Of a stretch of DNA of 64,000 bases, positions 8,583 through 18,019 are shown piece after piece. Under the pieces are notes generated by a model. It was given only the letters and a program-made list of their open reading frames with translations. It did not search any database and had not been told where the DNA came from. The stretch is from Pseudomonas lini (GTDB taxonomy: Bacteria; Pseudomonadota; Gammaproteobacteria; Pseudomonadales; Pseudomonadaceae): assembly GCF_964063345.1 (NCBI RefSeq), contig NZ_OZ061318.1, forward strand, positions 3,534,001 through 3,598,000. Direction: 5' to 3'. Every line of letters starts with the position of its first letter. The first letter of the stretch is position 1. A program made the translations under genes and the position numbers.

Positions 8583-9470
8583 TCAAGAGCCTGTTGATGA
8601 TTTCTGATAGATCGCAAAACAGGCTTCGGCGAGTGCCGAACGTGGAGCGCTGCGACGCATGATCAGCCCCAGCCGGGCGAGGGTCTGGGCGCTTTCGATG
8701 GGTTGGAGGCGCAAGTGATCAGTGAGGTTTTCCAGACCACCCTCCAATGGCATCACGGCGCAACACAGACCGCCGTGTACTGCTTGTAACAATTGGTGGA
8801 CTGAATCGGTTTGCAGCAACGGTTGGGGAGCCAAGCCACGACTATGGAAGTTATGGTCAATGGACTGGCGAAAATGCATGCCGCTGGTGAGCATGCCCAG
8901 CGGCAGTTCAATCAACGATTTCCAGCTTAAGGGCGCGTCGCCGAAACTGAAGAAACGCTGATCGTAAAGCAAGCCCATGCAAGTTTCGCTAAAAGCCAGG
9001 GAGTCGAAACGCTCGCCATCCAGGCGTTCCAGGTACGACACGCCGAGGTCGAGGCGATTGTTCGCCAGTTGTTCGAGGATCTGTTCGGAACTCAGCGCCG
9101 AGAGTTCGAAGCGCAGGTTCGGGTGTTCAGCGTGCAGGCGTTGCATCAGCGGTACCGGGTCGAAACTCGACAGCGGCACCACGCCCAGACGCAACGTACC
9201 CACGAGGTTGCCGCGACAGGCTGCTGCTTCGGCCTGCAAACCGTCGTAGGCCGCCAGCACCGTACGCGCCCACGCCAGGACGCGCTCGCCCGGCGCGGTA
9301 AAACCTTCGAAACGTTGGCCACGGTTAACCAATGGCAGGTCGAGCTCTTCTTCGAGGCTGCGCAGGCGCATGGACAGGGTCGGCTGAGTGATGTGACAAC
9401 GCGCGGCGGCCTGGCCGAAGTGCCGGGTTTCGTCGAGAGCGATGAGGAATTTGAGCTGCTTGATGTCCAT
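8583..9470 (-). CDS. LysR-family transcriptional regulator
   Basis: 295 aa with an N-terminal winged HTH (residues 1-60: [20 protein letters not shown] followed by [17 protein letters not shown]) and a C-terminal periplasmic-binding-like effector domain. It lies upstream of and in the same orientation as fdhD-fdhF, with a 92-bp gap, so it may regulate that pair; this is inference. The effector is unknown. Divergent from the LysM/BON gene. Confidence 0.9.
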   Translation of the reverse strand: MDIKQLKFLIALDETRHFGQAAARCHITQPTLSMRLRSLEEELDLPLVNRGQRFEGFTAPGERVLAWARTVLAAYDGLQAEAAACRGNLVGTLRLGVVPLSSFDPVPLMQRLHAEHPNLRFELSALSSEQILEQLANNRLDLGVSYLERLDGERFDSLAFSETCMGLLYDQRFFSFGDAPLSWKSLIELPLGMLTSGMHFRQSIDHNFHSRGLAPQPLLQTDSVHQLLQAVHGGLCCAVMPLEGGLENLTDHLRLQPIESAQTLARLGLIMRRSAPRSALAEACFAIYQKSSTGS

Positions 9471-9607
9471 CTTCGCTCCAGGGCGCGGGCAAGGTTTGCG
9501 ATTCTACCGCCTGCGCGGGGTTGGGTCATTGGTCGGCTGGAGACCGGGCTGCGCCAGGCTGGTCTAGTCTTTGGCGTCTGGACCCTAAACCCCAAGGAGA
9601 GTGCACC

Positions 9608-10048
9608 ATGAGTATTTTTAGCTTTGTGAAAGAAGCAGGCGAAAAACTTATCGATCTGCTGACACCTGGCAATGCGAATGCCAGCGAGCAACTGAAGGAA
9701 CACATCAGCAAGGTCGGCCTGGGTAATCCGAATGTTCAGGCGACAATCGAGGGCGACAAAGTCATCGTCACCGGGGAAGTGGCGAGCCAGGAGGAGAAGG
9801 AAAAGATTCTGCTGGCCGTGGGCAATATCGCCGGTGTCGGCAGTGTGGATGACCAGATCACCGTAACAGGTCCGGTTGCTCAGGCGGCGCGCTTCGTCAC
9901 CGTTAAAAAGGGTGACACCCTCAGCGCGATTTCCAAGGCCGAATACGGCGACGCGAACAAGTACAACAAAATCTTCGAGGCTAACAAACCAATGCTTTCG
10001 CATCCGGACAAGATCTATCCGGGGCAGGTGTTGAGGATTCCTGAGTAA
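9608..10048 (+). CDS. lysM: BON-LysM domain protein (YgaU/Kbp-like)
   Basis: 146 aa. The N-terminal BON domain (about residues 25-90: [20 protein letters not shown], then [20 protein letters not shown]) is followed by a C-terminal LysM domain (about 97-145: [20 protein letters not shown] ... [14 protein letters not shown]). This is the architecture of E. coli YgaU/Kbp, a cytosolic K+-binding protein; homologues in Pseudomonas are commonly named LysM. There is no signal peptide. The start at 9608 is supported by AAGGAGAG 8-9 nt upstream; the longer frame has no ribosome site. Stand-alone gene. Confidence 0.9.
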   Translation: MSIFSFVKEAGEKLIDLLTPGNANASEQLKEHISKVGLGNPNVQATIEGDKVIVTGEVASQEEKEKILLAVGNIAGVGSVDDQITVTGPVAQAARFVTVKKGDTLSAISKAEYGDANKYNKIFEANKPMLSHPDKIYPGQVLRIPE

Positions 10049-10069
10049 CCCTCAAGATCGTGTGATGGC

Positions 10070-10162
10070 CATCGCGGGCAAGCCACGCTCCCACAGGTTT
10101 TGTGTCGTTCGCGTAGTGTGCATACGACGCAAAACCTGTGGGAGCGAGGCTTGCCCGCGATG
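10070..10162. repeat. REP pair (CGCGGGCAAGC..GCTCCCACAGG family)
   Basis: Inverted half-sites ATCGCGGGCAAGCCACGCTC and GAGCGAGGCTTGCCCGCGAT, with the inner arms CCACAGGTTTTG/CAAAACCTGTGG also complementary. It lies between the convergent LysM and yrfG genes. Confidence 0.88.
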
Positions 10163-10175
10163 CAGGCGACTCGGT

Positions 10176-10838
10176 CTAAAGCCCTGTGATGAGCTCCCGA
10201 TAATCCCCCACCGCCGCAAACTCGGCCGTGTCCTTCGGCCCTTTGCGGCTGTCCGGCTCGCTCACGGCCAGCAGATGCGCCACGCCAAAATCACGCGCAC
10301 TGCGCAGAATCGGCAGCGTGTCATCGATAAACAGACTGCGTGTCGGGTCGAAGCCGATGTCGGCCTGCAAGGCATCCCAGAACTGCGGGTTTTCCTTGGG
10401 GAAACCGTAATCGTGAGAGCTGATCAACCGCTCGAAATACGGCGCCAGTTCAATTCGTTCCAGTTTCAATGACAGCGAATCGCGGTGGGCGTTGGTGATT
10501 AGTACTACGCGTTTGCCGGCCTGTTTGATCGCGGCCAGAAACGTGTCCGCATCCGGGCGCAGGGCAATCAGGTGCGCGGTTTCCAGTTTCAGTTCGCGCA
10601 CCGACAGCTTCAGCTCGGCGCTCCAGAAGTCCAGGCAGTACCATTGCAACTGACCGGCATTGCGTTCGAACAGCGGCTGTAATTCCAGCTCCGCCATGGC
10701 CCGGCTCACCCCATGCAGTTCGGCATAACGCTGAGGCAGGTGCTCCATCCAGAAATGGTTGTCGTAGTGCAGGTCCAGTAACGTGCCGTCCATATCCAGC
10801 AAAACGGTATCGATGTCGTGCCAGGGCAGCAGGGACAT
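10176..10838 (-). CDS. yrfG: GMP/IMP nucleotidase (HAD hydrolase)
   Basis: 220 aa HAD-superfamily phosphatase. Motif I DMDGTLLDL at about residues 15-23, motif II VLITNAHRD, and motif III/IV lysine and acidic pair in FPKENPQFW and FIDDTLPIL. The sequence closely follows E. coli YrfG, which dephosphorylates GMP and IMP. As in E. coli it is beside nudE. The start at 10838 has GGAGAAG upstream; the longer frame extends through the divergent promoter region. Confidence 0.88.
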   Translation of the reverse strand: MSLLPWHDIDTVLLDMDGTLLDLHYDNHFWMEHLPQRYAELHGVSRAMAELELQPLFERNAGQLQWYCLDFWSAELKLSVRELKLETAHLIALRPDADTFLAAIKQAGKRVVLITNAHRDSLSLKLERIELAPYFERLISSHDYGFPKENPQFWDALQADIGFDPTRSLFIDDTLPILRSARDFGVAHLLAVSEPDSRKGPKDTAEFAAVGDYRELITGL

Positions 10839-11085
10839 AAAAAACTTCTCCAGCGGTAAAAAAGATATCCAAGGTAAACAATCAGGATAGGCCGGGTACA
10901 GGCTGGTTTGAAAGCGTCGCGAACGAAGGGAGTGCAAGGAAAAAACAGGCGAGGACGGGCTGGGGTCGCGTTCGACTTTACGAGTTGTAAATGACCCGTC
11001 CGAGCCTGTTTTTGACGCAGCAATCTCGAGCGCAGCAGCTTTCAAACAGCCTGTATAGTAACGCGTTCACGCCAAGGAGCCTCCC

Positions 11086-11652
11086 ATGCGCCAGAAACCC
11101 ACCGTACTCGCCCGCGAGATCGTCGCCACCAGCCGTTTGTTCTGTGTCGAAGAGCTGAAGTTGCGCTTTTCCAATGGCGTGGAGCGTACTTACGAGCGTC
11201 TGGTCAGCAAAGGCACCGGTCATGGTGCGGTGATGATCGTGGCGATGCTCGACGCGGATCACGCCGTATTGGTGGAGGAATACTGCGGCGGCACCGATGC
11301 CTACGAATTGTCCCTGCCCAAAGGCTTGATCGAGCCGGGCGAAGATGTGTTGGCAGCGGCCGAGCGGGAGCTCATGGAAGAGGCCGGGTATGGCGCGCGG
11401 CAGCTGGAACATCTGACCGAGTTGTCTTTGTCACCCGGCTACATGAGCCAGAGAATCCAGGTGGTGCTGGCCACCGATTTGTACGAAGAACGCCTGGAAG
11501 GTGATGAACCCGAGCCGATGGGGGTGGAAAAGATCAACCTGCGCGAATTGTCAGCCTTGGCGCAGAACCCGCGATTCACCGAGGGCCGTGCCTTGGCGGC
11601 GCTGTATCTGGCCCGTGATGTGCTGACTCAGCGTGGGGTGTTCCTGCCATGA
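11086..11652 (+). CDS. nudE: NudE, ADP-compound Nudix hydrolase
   Basis: 188 aa Nudix hydrolase that cleaves ADP-ribose, Ap3A and NADH-type nucleotides. The Nudix box is complete: GLIEPGEDVLAAAERELMEE followed by AG, about residues 84-106, with the REXXEE core as RELMEE. Preceded by AAGGAG. It overlaps the cysQ start by four bases (ATGA), so the two are translationally coupled. Divergent from yrfG. Confidence 0.93.
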   Translation: MRQKPTVLAREIVATSRLFCVEELKLRFSNGVERTYERLVSKGTGHGAVMIVAMLDADHAVLVEEYCGGTDAYELSLPKGLIEPGEDVLAAAERELMEEAGYGARQLEHLTELSLSPGYMSQRIQVVLATDLYEERLEGDEPEPMGVEKINLRELSALAQNPRFTEGRALAALYLARDVLTQRGVFLP

Positions 11653-12482
11653 AGTTGAATTTCCCCCATCCGTTGATGGCGCCAGTCGTTGAATTGGCTT
11701 TGAAGGCTGGCGAGGCGATTCTGCCGTTCTGGCGCGTCAACGTTGCCGTGACTGCAAAGTCCGATGATTCCCCGGTCACCGCCGCCGACATGGCCGCTCA
11801 TCATCTGATTCTGGCCGGGCTGACGGCGCTGGATCCGAGCATTCCGGTGCTGTCCGAAGAAGACGCCAATATCCCCCAGAGCGTGCGCGCTGGCTGGCAG
11901 CGCTGGTGGTTGGTCGATCCATTGGACGGGACCAAGGAGTTTATTTCCGGCAGCGAAGAGTTCACCGTCAACATTGCGTTGATCGAGCAAGGGCGTGTGG
12001 TGTTCGGTGTGGTGTCGATGCCGACCAACGGGCGCTTTTATGTAGGGGGCGCGGGGTTGGGTGCCTGGCGTGGCGATAAAGGCGCCGAGCCGTTGCCGAT
12101 TCAAGTTCGCGAGGTTCCGGCGGCGGGTGAAGCGTTCACGGTGGTTGCCAGTCGTCGGCATTCGAGCCCTGAGCAGGAGCGCTTGCTGGCGGGGTTGAGC
12201 GCCAGCCTGGGTGAGTTGCAACTGGCCAATATCGGCAGCTCGCTGAAGTTTTGCCTGCTGGCGGAAGGGGCGGCGGATTGTTATCCGCGGTTGGCGCCGA
12301 CTTCTCAGTGGGATACGGCGGCTGCGCAAGGTGTGTTGGAAGGTGCGGGTGGTGAAGTGTTGGATTTGAGCGGTGAGCCGTTCTGTTACCCGGCGCGGGA
12401 ATCGTTGTTGAATGAGTTCTTTTTGGCGTTGCCGGCTAAGGCTGTGTGGCGCGAGAAGTTACTGGTACTGGCCCGATCCTGA
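11649..12482 (+). CDS. cysQ: CysQ, 3'(2'),5'-bisphosphate nucleotidase
   Basis: 277 aa Mg2+-dependent phosphatase of the inositol monophosphatase fold that converts PAP to AMP in sulfate assimilation. Metal-binding signatures: PVTAADMAAHHLI, the EED of LSEEDAN, VDPLDGTKEFI and, toward the C-terminus, SQWDTAAAQGVLEGAGG. Downstream gene of the nudE-cysQ operon, starting inside the nudE stop (ATGA). Length is normal for the family. Confidence 0.93.
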   Translation: MKLNFPHPLMAPVVELALKAGEAILPFWRVNVAVTAKSDDSPVTAADMAAHHLILAGLTALDPSIPVLSEEDANIPQSVRAGWQRWWLVDPLDGTKEFISGSEEFTVNIALIEQGRVVFGVVSMPTNGRFYVGGAGLGAWRGDKGAEPLPIQVREVPAAGEAFTVVASRRHSSPEQERLLAGLSASLGELQLANIGSSLKFCLLAEGAADCYPRLAPTSQWDTAAAQGVLEGAGGEVLDLSGEPFCYPARESLLNEFFLALPAKAVWREKLLVLARS

Positions 12483-12496
12483 GTTTTACCCAAACT

Positions 12497-12630
12497 TGTG
12501 GCGAGGGAGCTTGCTCCCGCTGGGCTGCAAAGCGGCCCCAAAACCCAGACACCGCGCAGCATCAGTTAATCCAGGCTGCCTGATTTGCGACTGCTGCGCA
12601 GCCGAGCGGGAGCAAGCTCCCTCGCCACAG
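12497..12630. repeat. REP pair (GGCGAGGGAGCTTGCTCCCGC family)
   Basis: Second copy of the element seen at 5.16-5.29 kb, with the same outer arms GGCGAGGGAGCTTGCTCCCGC and GCGGGAGCAAGCTCCCTCGCC and a similar inner GCTGCGCAGC motif. It separates the convergent cysQ and thioesterase genes. Confidence 0.88.
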
Positions 12631-12641
12631 GTTTTGTGTCC

Positions 12642-13097
12642 TTACCGGTGAAGAACGTACTGCCCGGTAAACTTCACCGCATCCTCTTCACTCCCGGTAT
12701 TCACGATCCGCGAATGCAGCGTCAACCGCGCCCGCCCATACCGCTCATACATCGCCAGAAACTTCTTCCACACGGCTGCACTCGGTGCCTGGCAAATCGC
12801 CGTCGCGTCCATGGTGACCGGTAGCGGATAGCTGATCTGCCCTTCCTGAATCACGATGTGCCCGTCTTCAATGCCTTCTTCGTGCAAACGCAAATGCAAC
12901 CAGCCCCAGCCGGCCAGCACCGCGCCGCAATACAGGCTGCCACCGAACATGGTGCTCTTGTGATTGACGTTGGCCTCCAGTGGCAAGTGCAGGCGCAGTT
13001 GCTGATCGTGCCAGTCGAGCACTTTGAGGCCCATGTCCCGTGTGAGGGGGATGTCGGAATGAAGGATCGATTCCAAGTGACGACTGTCGCGGTTCAT
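12642..13097 (-). CDS. YiiD-C-type thioesterase
   Basis: 151 aa hot-dog protein resembling the putative thioesterase domain at the C-terminus of E. coli YiiD: LHLPLEANVNHKSTMFGGSL followed by LAGWGWLHLRLHEEG. The substrate is unknown. It lies downstream of and in the same direction as dctD, but 40 bp separates them, so co-transcription is only possible. Confidence 0.82.
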   Translation of the reverse strand: MNRDSRHLESILHSDIPLTRDMGLKVLDWHDQQLRLHLPLEANVNHKSTMFGGSLYCGAVLAGWGWLHLRLHEEGIEDGHIVIQEGQISYPLPVTMDATAICQAPSAAVWKKFLAMYERYGRARLTLHSRIVNTGSEEDAVKFTGQYVLHR

Positions 13098-13137
13098 GCA
13101 CGGGCCTTTTGTTTGAAGGGGATGATTTTACGGTAGC

Positions 13138-14532
13138 TCAATCGAGGTCGTCGGTGGGGCTGCTGGTGCCGGCGTCAGCGAAGTTCAGGCCATGCTTGCG
13201 CAGTTTGTCGTGCAAGGTTTTGCGCGGAATGCCGAGCGCTTCGGCAAGGCTGCGTACGGAGCTGTGCGAGCGTGCCAGTTCGGCGGCAATCAGGCTCTTC
13301 TCGAAGTTCTCCACTTGCTCGCTCAAACCGCCGCTGACCACTTCAATCGTGCTGCCGACGCCGCCATCAGGCGCACTGTTGTCCAGCGCCAGTTCAAGGC
13401 CCAGGGCAAAGCGTTCGGCGGCGTTCTGCAGTTCTCGCACGTTGCCTGGCCAAGTATGGCGCAACAGCAGCGCCCGGTGTCCCGGTTGCAATTCGTGGGG
13501 CGGCAAGCCGTGGCGGGCGCTGGCTTCGTCGGCGAAATGCTGGAACAGCATCAGCGCATCTTCGCCCCGCTCGCGCAGCGGTGGAATGCGCAGCGGCGCG
13601 ACGTTCAGGCGGTAATACAAGTCGGCACGGAAGCGGCCCTGGTCGGCGGATTGACGCAGGTCTTCCTTGGTCGCGGCGATGATGCGGATGTCCAGCGGGA
13701 TCAGCTGGTTGCCACCCAAGCGCTCGACGACCCGCTCTTGCAGCAAGCGCAGCAATTTCACCTGCACATCCAGGCTCATGCTTTCGATTTCATCAAGGAA
13801 CAACGTGCCGCCGTTGGCGAATTCGAACTTGCCGATGCGGCGCTTCTGCGCGCCGGTAAACGCACCGGGCTCGTGACCGAACAGCTCGCTTTCCACCACC
13901 GACTCAGCCAGGGCCCCGGCGTTGATCGCCACGAACGGGCCGTTACGCCGGCTCGACAAGTCATGCAGCGCGCGAGCCACCACTTCCTTGCCCGCACCGG
14001 TTTCGCCGAGGATCAGCACGTCGGCCTTGGTCGCCGCCAAGGCACCGATCTGTTCGCGCAGGCGCAGCATCGGCGCTGATTGCCCGACCAGTCGAGCACT
14101 CAGTTCGTTGCGATCGCTCAGGGCCAGGCGCAGGCTGCGGTTGTCCAGCACCAGCCGGCGCAGGTCCAGGGCACGACGTACGCTGTCGAGCAGGGAGTCG
14201 CTGGCGAAAGGTTTTTCCAGAAAGTCATAGGCCCCGGCGCGCATGGCTTGTACGGCTAGCGGCACATCGCCGTGGCCGGTGATCAGCAGCACCGGCAACT
14301 CCGGGTCCTGGGCGTGGAGCTCGGTCAGCAGTTCGAGACCGTCCATGCCCGGCATGCGGATGTCGCTGACCACCACGCCCGGCCAGTCGCGCTCCAGTTG
14401 CCCGGCCAGACCTTTCGCTTCAGCGAGCGGCAGGATCTTCAGGCCGGCCAGGTCCAGGGTCTGGCTCAGGGCCTGGCGCAGGTGGGGATCGTCGTCGATC
14501 AACACGACCTGGATGCGGTTGTCGATGGTCAT
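13138..14532 (-). CDS. dctD: DctD, sigma-54-dependent response regulator
   Basis: 464 aa NtrC-class activator. An N-terminal receiver (residues 1-125, phospho-acceptor in VVSDIRMPGMDG) is followed by a sigma-54 AAA+ domain with Walker A GETGAGKE, the sigma-54 contact loop as GAFTGA, Walker B GGTLFLDEIE, and a Fis-type HTH at the C-terminus (RSLAEALGIPRKTLHDKLRK). It pairs with the sensor gene immediately upstream, overlapping its stop by ATGA. By homology and synteny it activates C4-dicarboxylate transport genes from sigma-54 promoters; those targets are not in the window. Confidence 0.92.
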   Translation of the reverse strand: MTIDNRIQVVLIDDDPHLRQALSQTLDLAGLKILPLAEAKGLAGQLERDWPGVVVSDIRMPGMDGLELLTELHAQDPELPVLLITGHGDVPLAVQAMRAGAYDFLEKPFASDSLLDSVRRALDLRRLVLDNRSLRLALSDRNELSARLVGQSAPMLRLREQIGALAATKADVLILGETGAGKEVVARALHDLSSRRNGPFVAINAGALAESVVESELFGHEPGAFTGAQKRRIGKFEFANGGTLFLDEIESMSLDVQVKLLRLLQERVVERLGGNQLIPLDIRIIAATKEDLRQSADQGRFRADLYYRLNVAPLRIPPLRERGEDALMLFQHFADEASARHGLPPHELQPGHRALLLRHTWPGNVRELQNAAERFALGLELALDNSAPDGGVGSTIEVVSGGLSEQVENFEKSLIAAELARSHSSVRSLAEALGIPRKTLHDKLRKHGLNFADAGTSSPTDDLD

Positions 14533-16343
14533 GCACTTCGGTCCTCGGACGGTTGCAGGCTCACGCCCGGTGCGCCTGCGCGCAGTTTCAGGGTAATCAA
14601 GGCGCCGCCTTCCTTGTGGTTGGAGAACGACAGTTCACCCCCGAAGGCGCGCATCAGGCTGTCGCAGATTGCCAGCCCCAGCCCAAGCCCCTGAGTGCGG
14701 GTCTTGGTGGTGTAAAAGGGCTCGCCGGCACGACCCAGCGCTTCCAGGCAGAACCCGGGGCCGTTGTCGCGAATGTACAGATTGACGCCGGCGGCGGTGG
14801 ACTCGGCACTCAACCAGAGTTTACGCGGCGGGCCTTTTTCCGTCAGGGCATCGAGGGCATTAGCCAGCAAATTGCCAAGTACCTGGCGCAGACGGGTTTC
14901 ACCGGCCTCGACCCACAGGGTGGCGGCCGGCAGGTCACGGATCAGTTCGACTTCCATGCTGCGCCGACGCTTGGCCAGTAATGCCAGGGCATCGTCCAGC
15001 GCCGGTTGCAGGGCCACGCTTTCCGGGGCGTGGCGATCACGCCGGGCGAAGGCTCGCAGGTGAGCGATGATCGAGGCCATGCGCCCGGTCAATTCGCTGA
15101 TCAGCTTGAGGTTGCCGCGAGCATCCTCGGTGCGCTGATGATCGAGCAGCACTTCGGCGTTTTCCGCGTAGCTGCGGATCGCCGCCAGCGGTTGATTGAG
15201 TTCATGGCTGATGCTTGCCGACATGGTTCCCAACGCCGAGAGCTTGCCGGCCTGCACCAGGTCATCCTGCGCGCGCACCAGTTCCTGCTGAGCGTGTTCG
15301 CGCTCCAGCACTTCCTGCTTCAGTCGACGGTTGAGGCCTTCGAGGTCGCTGGTCCGTTCGGCAACCCGGCCTTCCAGTTCCTGGCGGGCCTTGCCTTCGA
15401 AGGCAATCCGGTCCAGGTAATGGCGCCGGCGTTGCATCATCAGGCCGAGCAGCAGCATCAATACCAGCAGCGTTGCGCCACCAATCGCCACGACCGTACG
15501 CACTGGACGGTCGATCAAGGTACGCGGCGCAAGGATATTGACGCTCCAGCCGGTTTCTTCGATCTGCCGGGTTTGGGTCAGCCAGGCATTGGGGTCGAGG
15601 TTCAACGGCTTGGGATCGCGGGTCGGGTAGGGTTGAATCGCGGTGATGGCCTCGCGTTCTGCGTCGCTCAATGGACGGGTTGAACGGAAACGCCACTCGG
15701 GCCGCGATGTGAGGATAACCACGCCATTGTGGTCGGTGACCAACAGTTGTTCCGGGGTTTTACCCCAAAGGCTCTCGGTGTGGTCGAGATCGACCTTGAT
15801 TACCAGCACGCCGATGATTTTTTCGCGATCACGTATCGCTGCGGCGAAGAAGTAACCGCGTTTGGCCGAGGTAGTGCCCAGGCCGAAGAAGCGCCCCAGA
15901 CGCCCGGCCATGGCTTCACTGAAATAAGGACGGAAGGCGAAATTACGGCCGACGAAGCTGTCGTGTTTGTCCCAATTGGAAGCCGCCAGCGTCTTGCCGG
16001 TGGTGTCCATCAGGTACATGACTTCGGCGCCGGTCTGGGCGCTGATGTTTTTCAGCAGGCGATTGGCATTGCCTTGAACCACGCCCTCGTCGGGTGCGGA
16101 CAATGTCGCACGCAGTGCGGGCAACTCGCCGAGAATCTGCGGCAATACTTCATACCGGTGCAGGGTGCCCAAGAGGTTGGCGACGTAGAGGTCGAGGGTC
16201 TGACGGTTCTGCCCGGCCAGTTCGCTGCGGTAGTAACGCTCGGCCAAATGCTCCAGCGGCCACAGCAAGGGCGCCAGGCACAGCGCGAGCAGCGCCAGGC
16301 TGCGCCAGCGGGGTCTGCGGGGGAGGGTCGGTGTCATGAGCAT
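14529..16343 (-). CDS. dctB: DctB, C4-dicarboxylate sensor histidine kinase
   Basis: 604 aa membrane kinase. TM1 at about residues 14-30, a periplasmic double-PAS sensor of about 250 residues, and TM2 at about 285-305 (ATLLVLMLLLGLMM). A coiled-coil segment with Glu/Arg-rich heptads precedes the H-box SASISHELNQPLAAIRSYAE. The N-box NLLANALDAL and G-boxes DNGPGF and GLGLGLAI are intact. A second in-frame ATG at 16337 is an alternative start. The arrangement next to rmlC resembles the P. aeruginosa chromosome as I remember it. Confidence 0.92.
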   Translation of the reverse strand: MLMTPTLPRRPRWRSLALLALCLAPLLWPLEHLAERYYRSELAGQNRQTLDLYVANLLGTLHRYEVLPQILGELPALRATLSAPDEGVVQGNANRLLKNISAQTGAEVMYLMDTTGKTLAASNWDKHDSFVGRNFAFRPYFSEAMAGRLGRFFGLGTTSAKRGYFFAAAIRDREKIIGVLVIKVDLDHTESLWGKTPEQLLVTDHNGVVILTSRPEWRFRSTRPLSDAEREAITAIQPYPTRDPKPLNLDPNAWLTQTRQIEETGWSVNILAPRTLIDRPVRTVVAIGGATLLVLMLLLGLMMQRRRHYLDRIAFEGKARQELEGRVAERTSDLEGLNRRLKQEVLEREHAQQELVRAQDDLVQAGKLSALGTMSASISHELNQPLAAIRSYAENAEVLLDHQRTEDARGNLKLISELTGRMASIIAHLRAFARRDRHAPESVALQPALDDALALLAKRRRSMEVELIRDLPAATLWVEAGETRLRQVLGNLLANALDALTEKGPPRKLWLSAESTAAGVNLYIRDNGPGFCLEALGRAGEPFYTTKTRTQGLGLGLAICDSLMRAFGGELSFSNHKEGGALITLKLRAGAPGVSLQPSEDRSA

Positions 16344-16443
16344 CAGGCGCCTGTGGGTACAGACGCATTATGCCTAGGCTTGCGGGCGCAGTCTGCGCAC
16401 CTGGGATCAAGTGCGCGCTGGCGGTGAAGATTCACACAGCAAT

Positions 16444-16989
16444 TCAGGAAAAGACTTCGGCGTCCTTGAGGAACGCGGCGGACTGATCCTTGGCCGACAG
16501 TTTCGGTGCTTCGTCCAGCTGCCAGTCAATGCCCAGGTCGGGATCGTCCCAGCGAATGCTGCGCTCGGCCGACGGGGTGTAGTAGTCGGTGGTTTTATAG
16601 AGGAACTCGGCGAAATCACTCAGCACCACGAAACCATGGGCAAAACCTTCCGGTACCCAGAGTTGGCGATGGTTTTCGGCGGACAGGCGCACCGCCACCC
16701 ATTTGCCGAAATGTGGCGAGCTGCGGCGAATATCCACCGCCACGTCCAGCACTTCACCGACGGTGACGCGGACCAGTTTGCCCTGGGTGTTTTCCAGTTG
16801 GTAATGCAGGCCGCGCAGAACGCCTTTTTGCGAGCGGGAATGGTTGTCCTGAACGAACTGGGTGTTCAGGCCGGTTGCCTCTTCGAAAGCCTTGGCGTTG
16901 AAGCTCTCATAGAAGAAACCGCGCTCGTCACCAAATACCTTGGGTTCGATGATCAGAACACCGGGCAGGTCGGTGGTGACTACATTCAT
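16444..16989 (-). CDS. rmlC: RmlC, dTDP-4-dehydrorhamnose 3,5-epimerase
   Basis: 181 aa cupin epimerase acting in dTDP-L-rhamnose synthesis. The catalytic His lies in VLRGLHYQLENTQGKLVRV and the Tyr region in FLYKTTDYYTPSAERSIRWD. The start at 16989 has GGAGAAAC 5-6 nt upstream; an upstream in-frame ATG has no ribosome site. rmlB, rmlD and rmlA are not adjacent here: the upstream neighbours are a bacteriocin locus, so the rhamnose operon appears interrupted or scattered. Confidence 0.93.
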   Translation of the reverse strand: MNVVTTDLPGVLIIEPKVFGDERGFFYESFNAKAFEEATGLNTQFVQDNHSRSQKGVLRGLHYQLENTQGKLVRVTVGEVLDVAVDIRRSSPHFGKWVAVRLSAENHRQLWVPEGFAHGFVVLSDFAEFLYKTTDYYTPSAERSIRWDDPDLGIDWQLDEAPKLSAKDQSAAFLKDAEVFS

Positions 16990-17148
16990 GGTGTTTCTCC
17001 AGCAATAGGCGTGATGGCCGACATTCTTACGCAAAGTGGCGGCGGGTGCGAGTGGGGAGTACCTGGAAGGGCAAATTCATCGAGGGGACACCGGCTAGCT
17101 GAACAGTTGCGGATTCTCGCCGCAGAATATTCTGGAGGTTTTGTATTT

Positions 17149-17709
17149 TCAGCGCCCCTCCTCGGAACCATCGTCGGTTTTGTCCACTTCTCCGAAGTAC
17201 CAGTGTTCGGATTCAAACTTCTGACCGTCTTCATCCTCATGAACGAAGTGAAACCCTGCCTCATTCATCCCTTTCGGCAGTACAAGGCCCCACTCGGTGG
17301 CGAGGCTTCTGTCGGTGATTCGGATTTGGCGGAAATAACTGTAGTCGAACGGCAGGACGTGACCACGGTAGCGACTCATGTCGGTGTAAATGCAGATTTC
17401 ACTCGAGAACATGTCGGGGGTGGTGATGGTGGCTACTATCCTGCAGTTGATGGTGTTTTCAGGTCTGGCCTGAATCAGGTGGTGGGCGGTATTGATCAGT
17501 TGTTGGGCGCATTCCTTTTGAATGGCTAAGGTGGCTTGTTTGCCTTCTACCAACGTTTCCAATACCGGAATTTTGCAGTTTACATAGCCCTGATCAATGG
17601 GCAGGTCTTTAGGGAAGTAACCTTCATAACTTGCTGCCCACGCTTTTAAAGCTCGTAGGCGGCGTGGGATGTTTCGTATTTTTTTGTTTGAAAATGCAAT
17701 TCGGCGCAT
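17149..17709 (-). CDS. DUF3916-like protein next to toxin locus
   Basis: 186 aa without signal peptide or membrane segment. The basic N-terminus RRIAFSNKKIRNIPRRLRAL followed by KAWAASYEGYFP resembles the DUF3916 family as I recall it. A middle region contains VATITTPDMFSSEICIYTDM. Lower GC than the flanking core genes. It follows the cloacin-type immunity gene in the same direction, so it could be an accessory or second immunity-type protein, but nothing in the sequence proves this. Confidence 0.55.
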   Translation of the reverse strand: MRRIAFSNKKIRNIPRRLRALKAWAASYEGYFPKDLPIDQGYVNCKIPVLETLVEGKQATLAIQKECAQQLINTAHHLIQARPENTINCRIVATITTPDMFSSEICIYTDMSRYRGHVLPFDYSYFRQIRITDRSLATEWGLVLPKGMNEAGFHFVHEDEDGQKFESEHWYFGEVDKTDDGSEEGR

Positions 17710-17763
17710 GGTGTTTGATTTTATCCTGAATATTTTTTGTATCCGCTCTATCGTCGTCGTGTA

Positions 17764-18009
17764 TCAAGGTAGGCGGAAGGCAATCTGATAGTCGTACCCG
17801 GCAGTGTCGATAGGATGCGTAAAGTAGGATTGAAGCAATGAAATCCATTCTGGAAGGACGTTGTATCCGCCATCGAATATTTGGTACTCGTCTGTAAGTC
17901 CCAGTGTTGTAAATACGAAATCATCATCTTCGATAATGTTCGATAGCTCTTCTCCAAGCCCAAGGTCAGTGCTTTTGTCATACCACTCAAGTCTTATTCT
18001 TAAAGCCAT
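17764..18009 (-). CDS. Cloacin/colicin E3-type immunity protein
   Basis: 81 aa acidic protein. It aligns by eye with ImmE3 and cloacin immunity along most of its length: LRLEWYDKST versus the family L-x-L-x-W-F-D-K-S/T, then EELSNIIEDD, TTLGL, and PEWISLLQSYFTHPIDTAGY matching the family PLLQPYFNHxID segment. Such proteins bind and block the C-terminal 16S rRNase domain. It lies 10 bp downstream of the E3-like nuclease frame, the standard toxin-immunity order. Confidence 0.85.
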   Translation of the reverse strand: MALRIRLEWYDKSTDLGLGEELSNIIEDDDFVFTTLGLTDEYQIFDGGYNVLPEWISLLQSYFTHPIDTAGYDYQIAFRLP

Positions 18010-18019
18010 ACTGTGTTCC

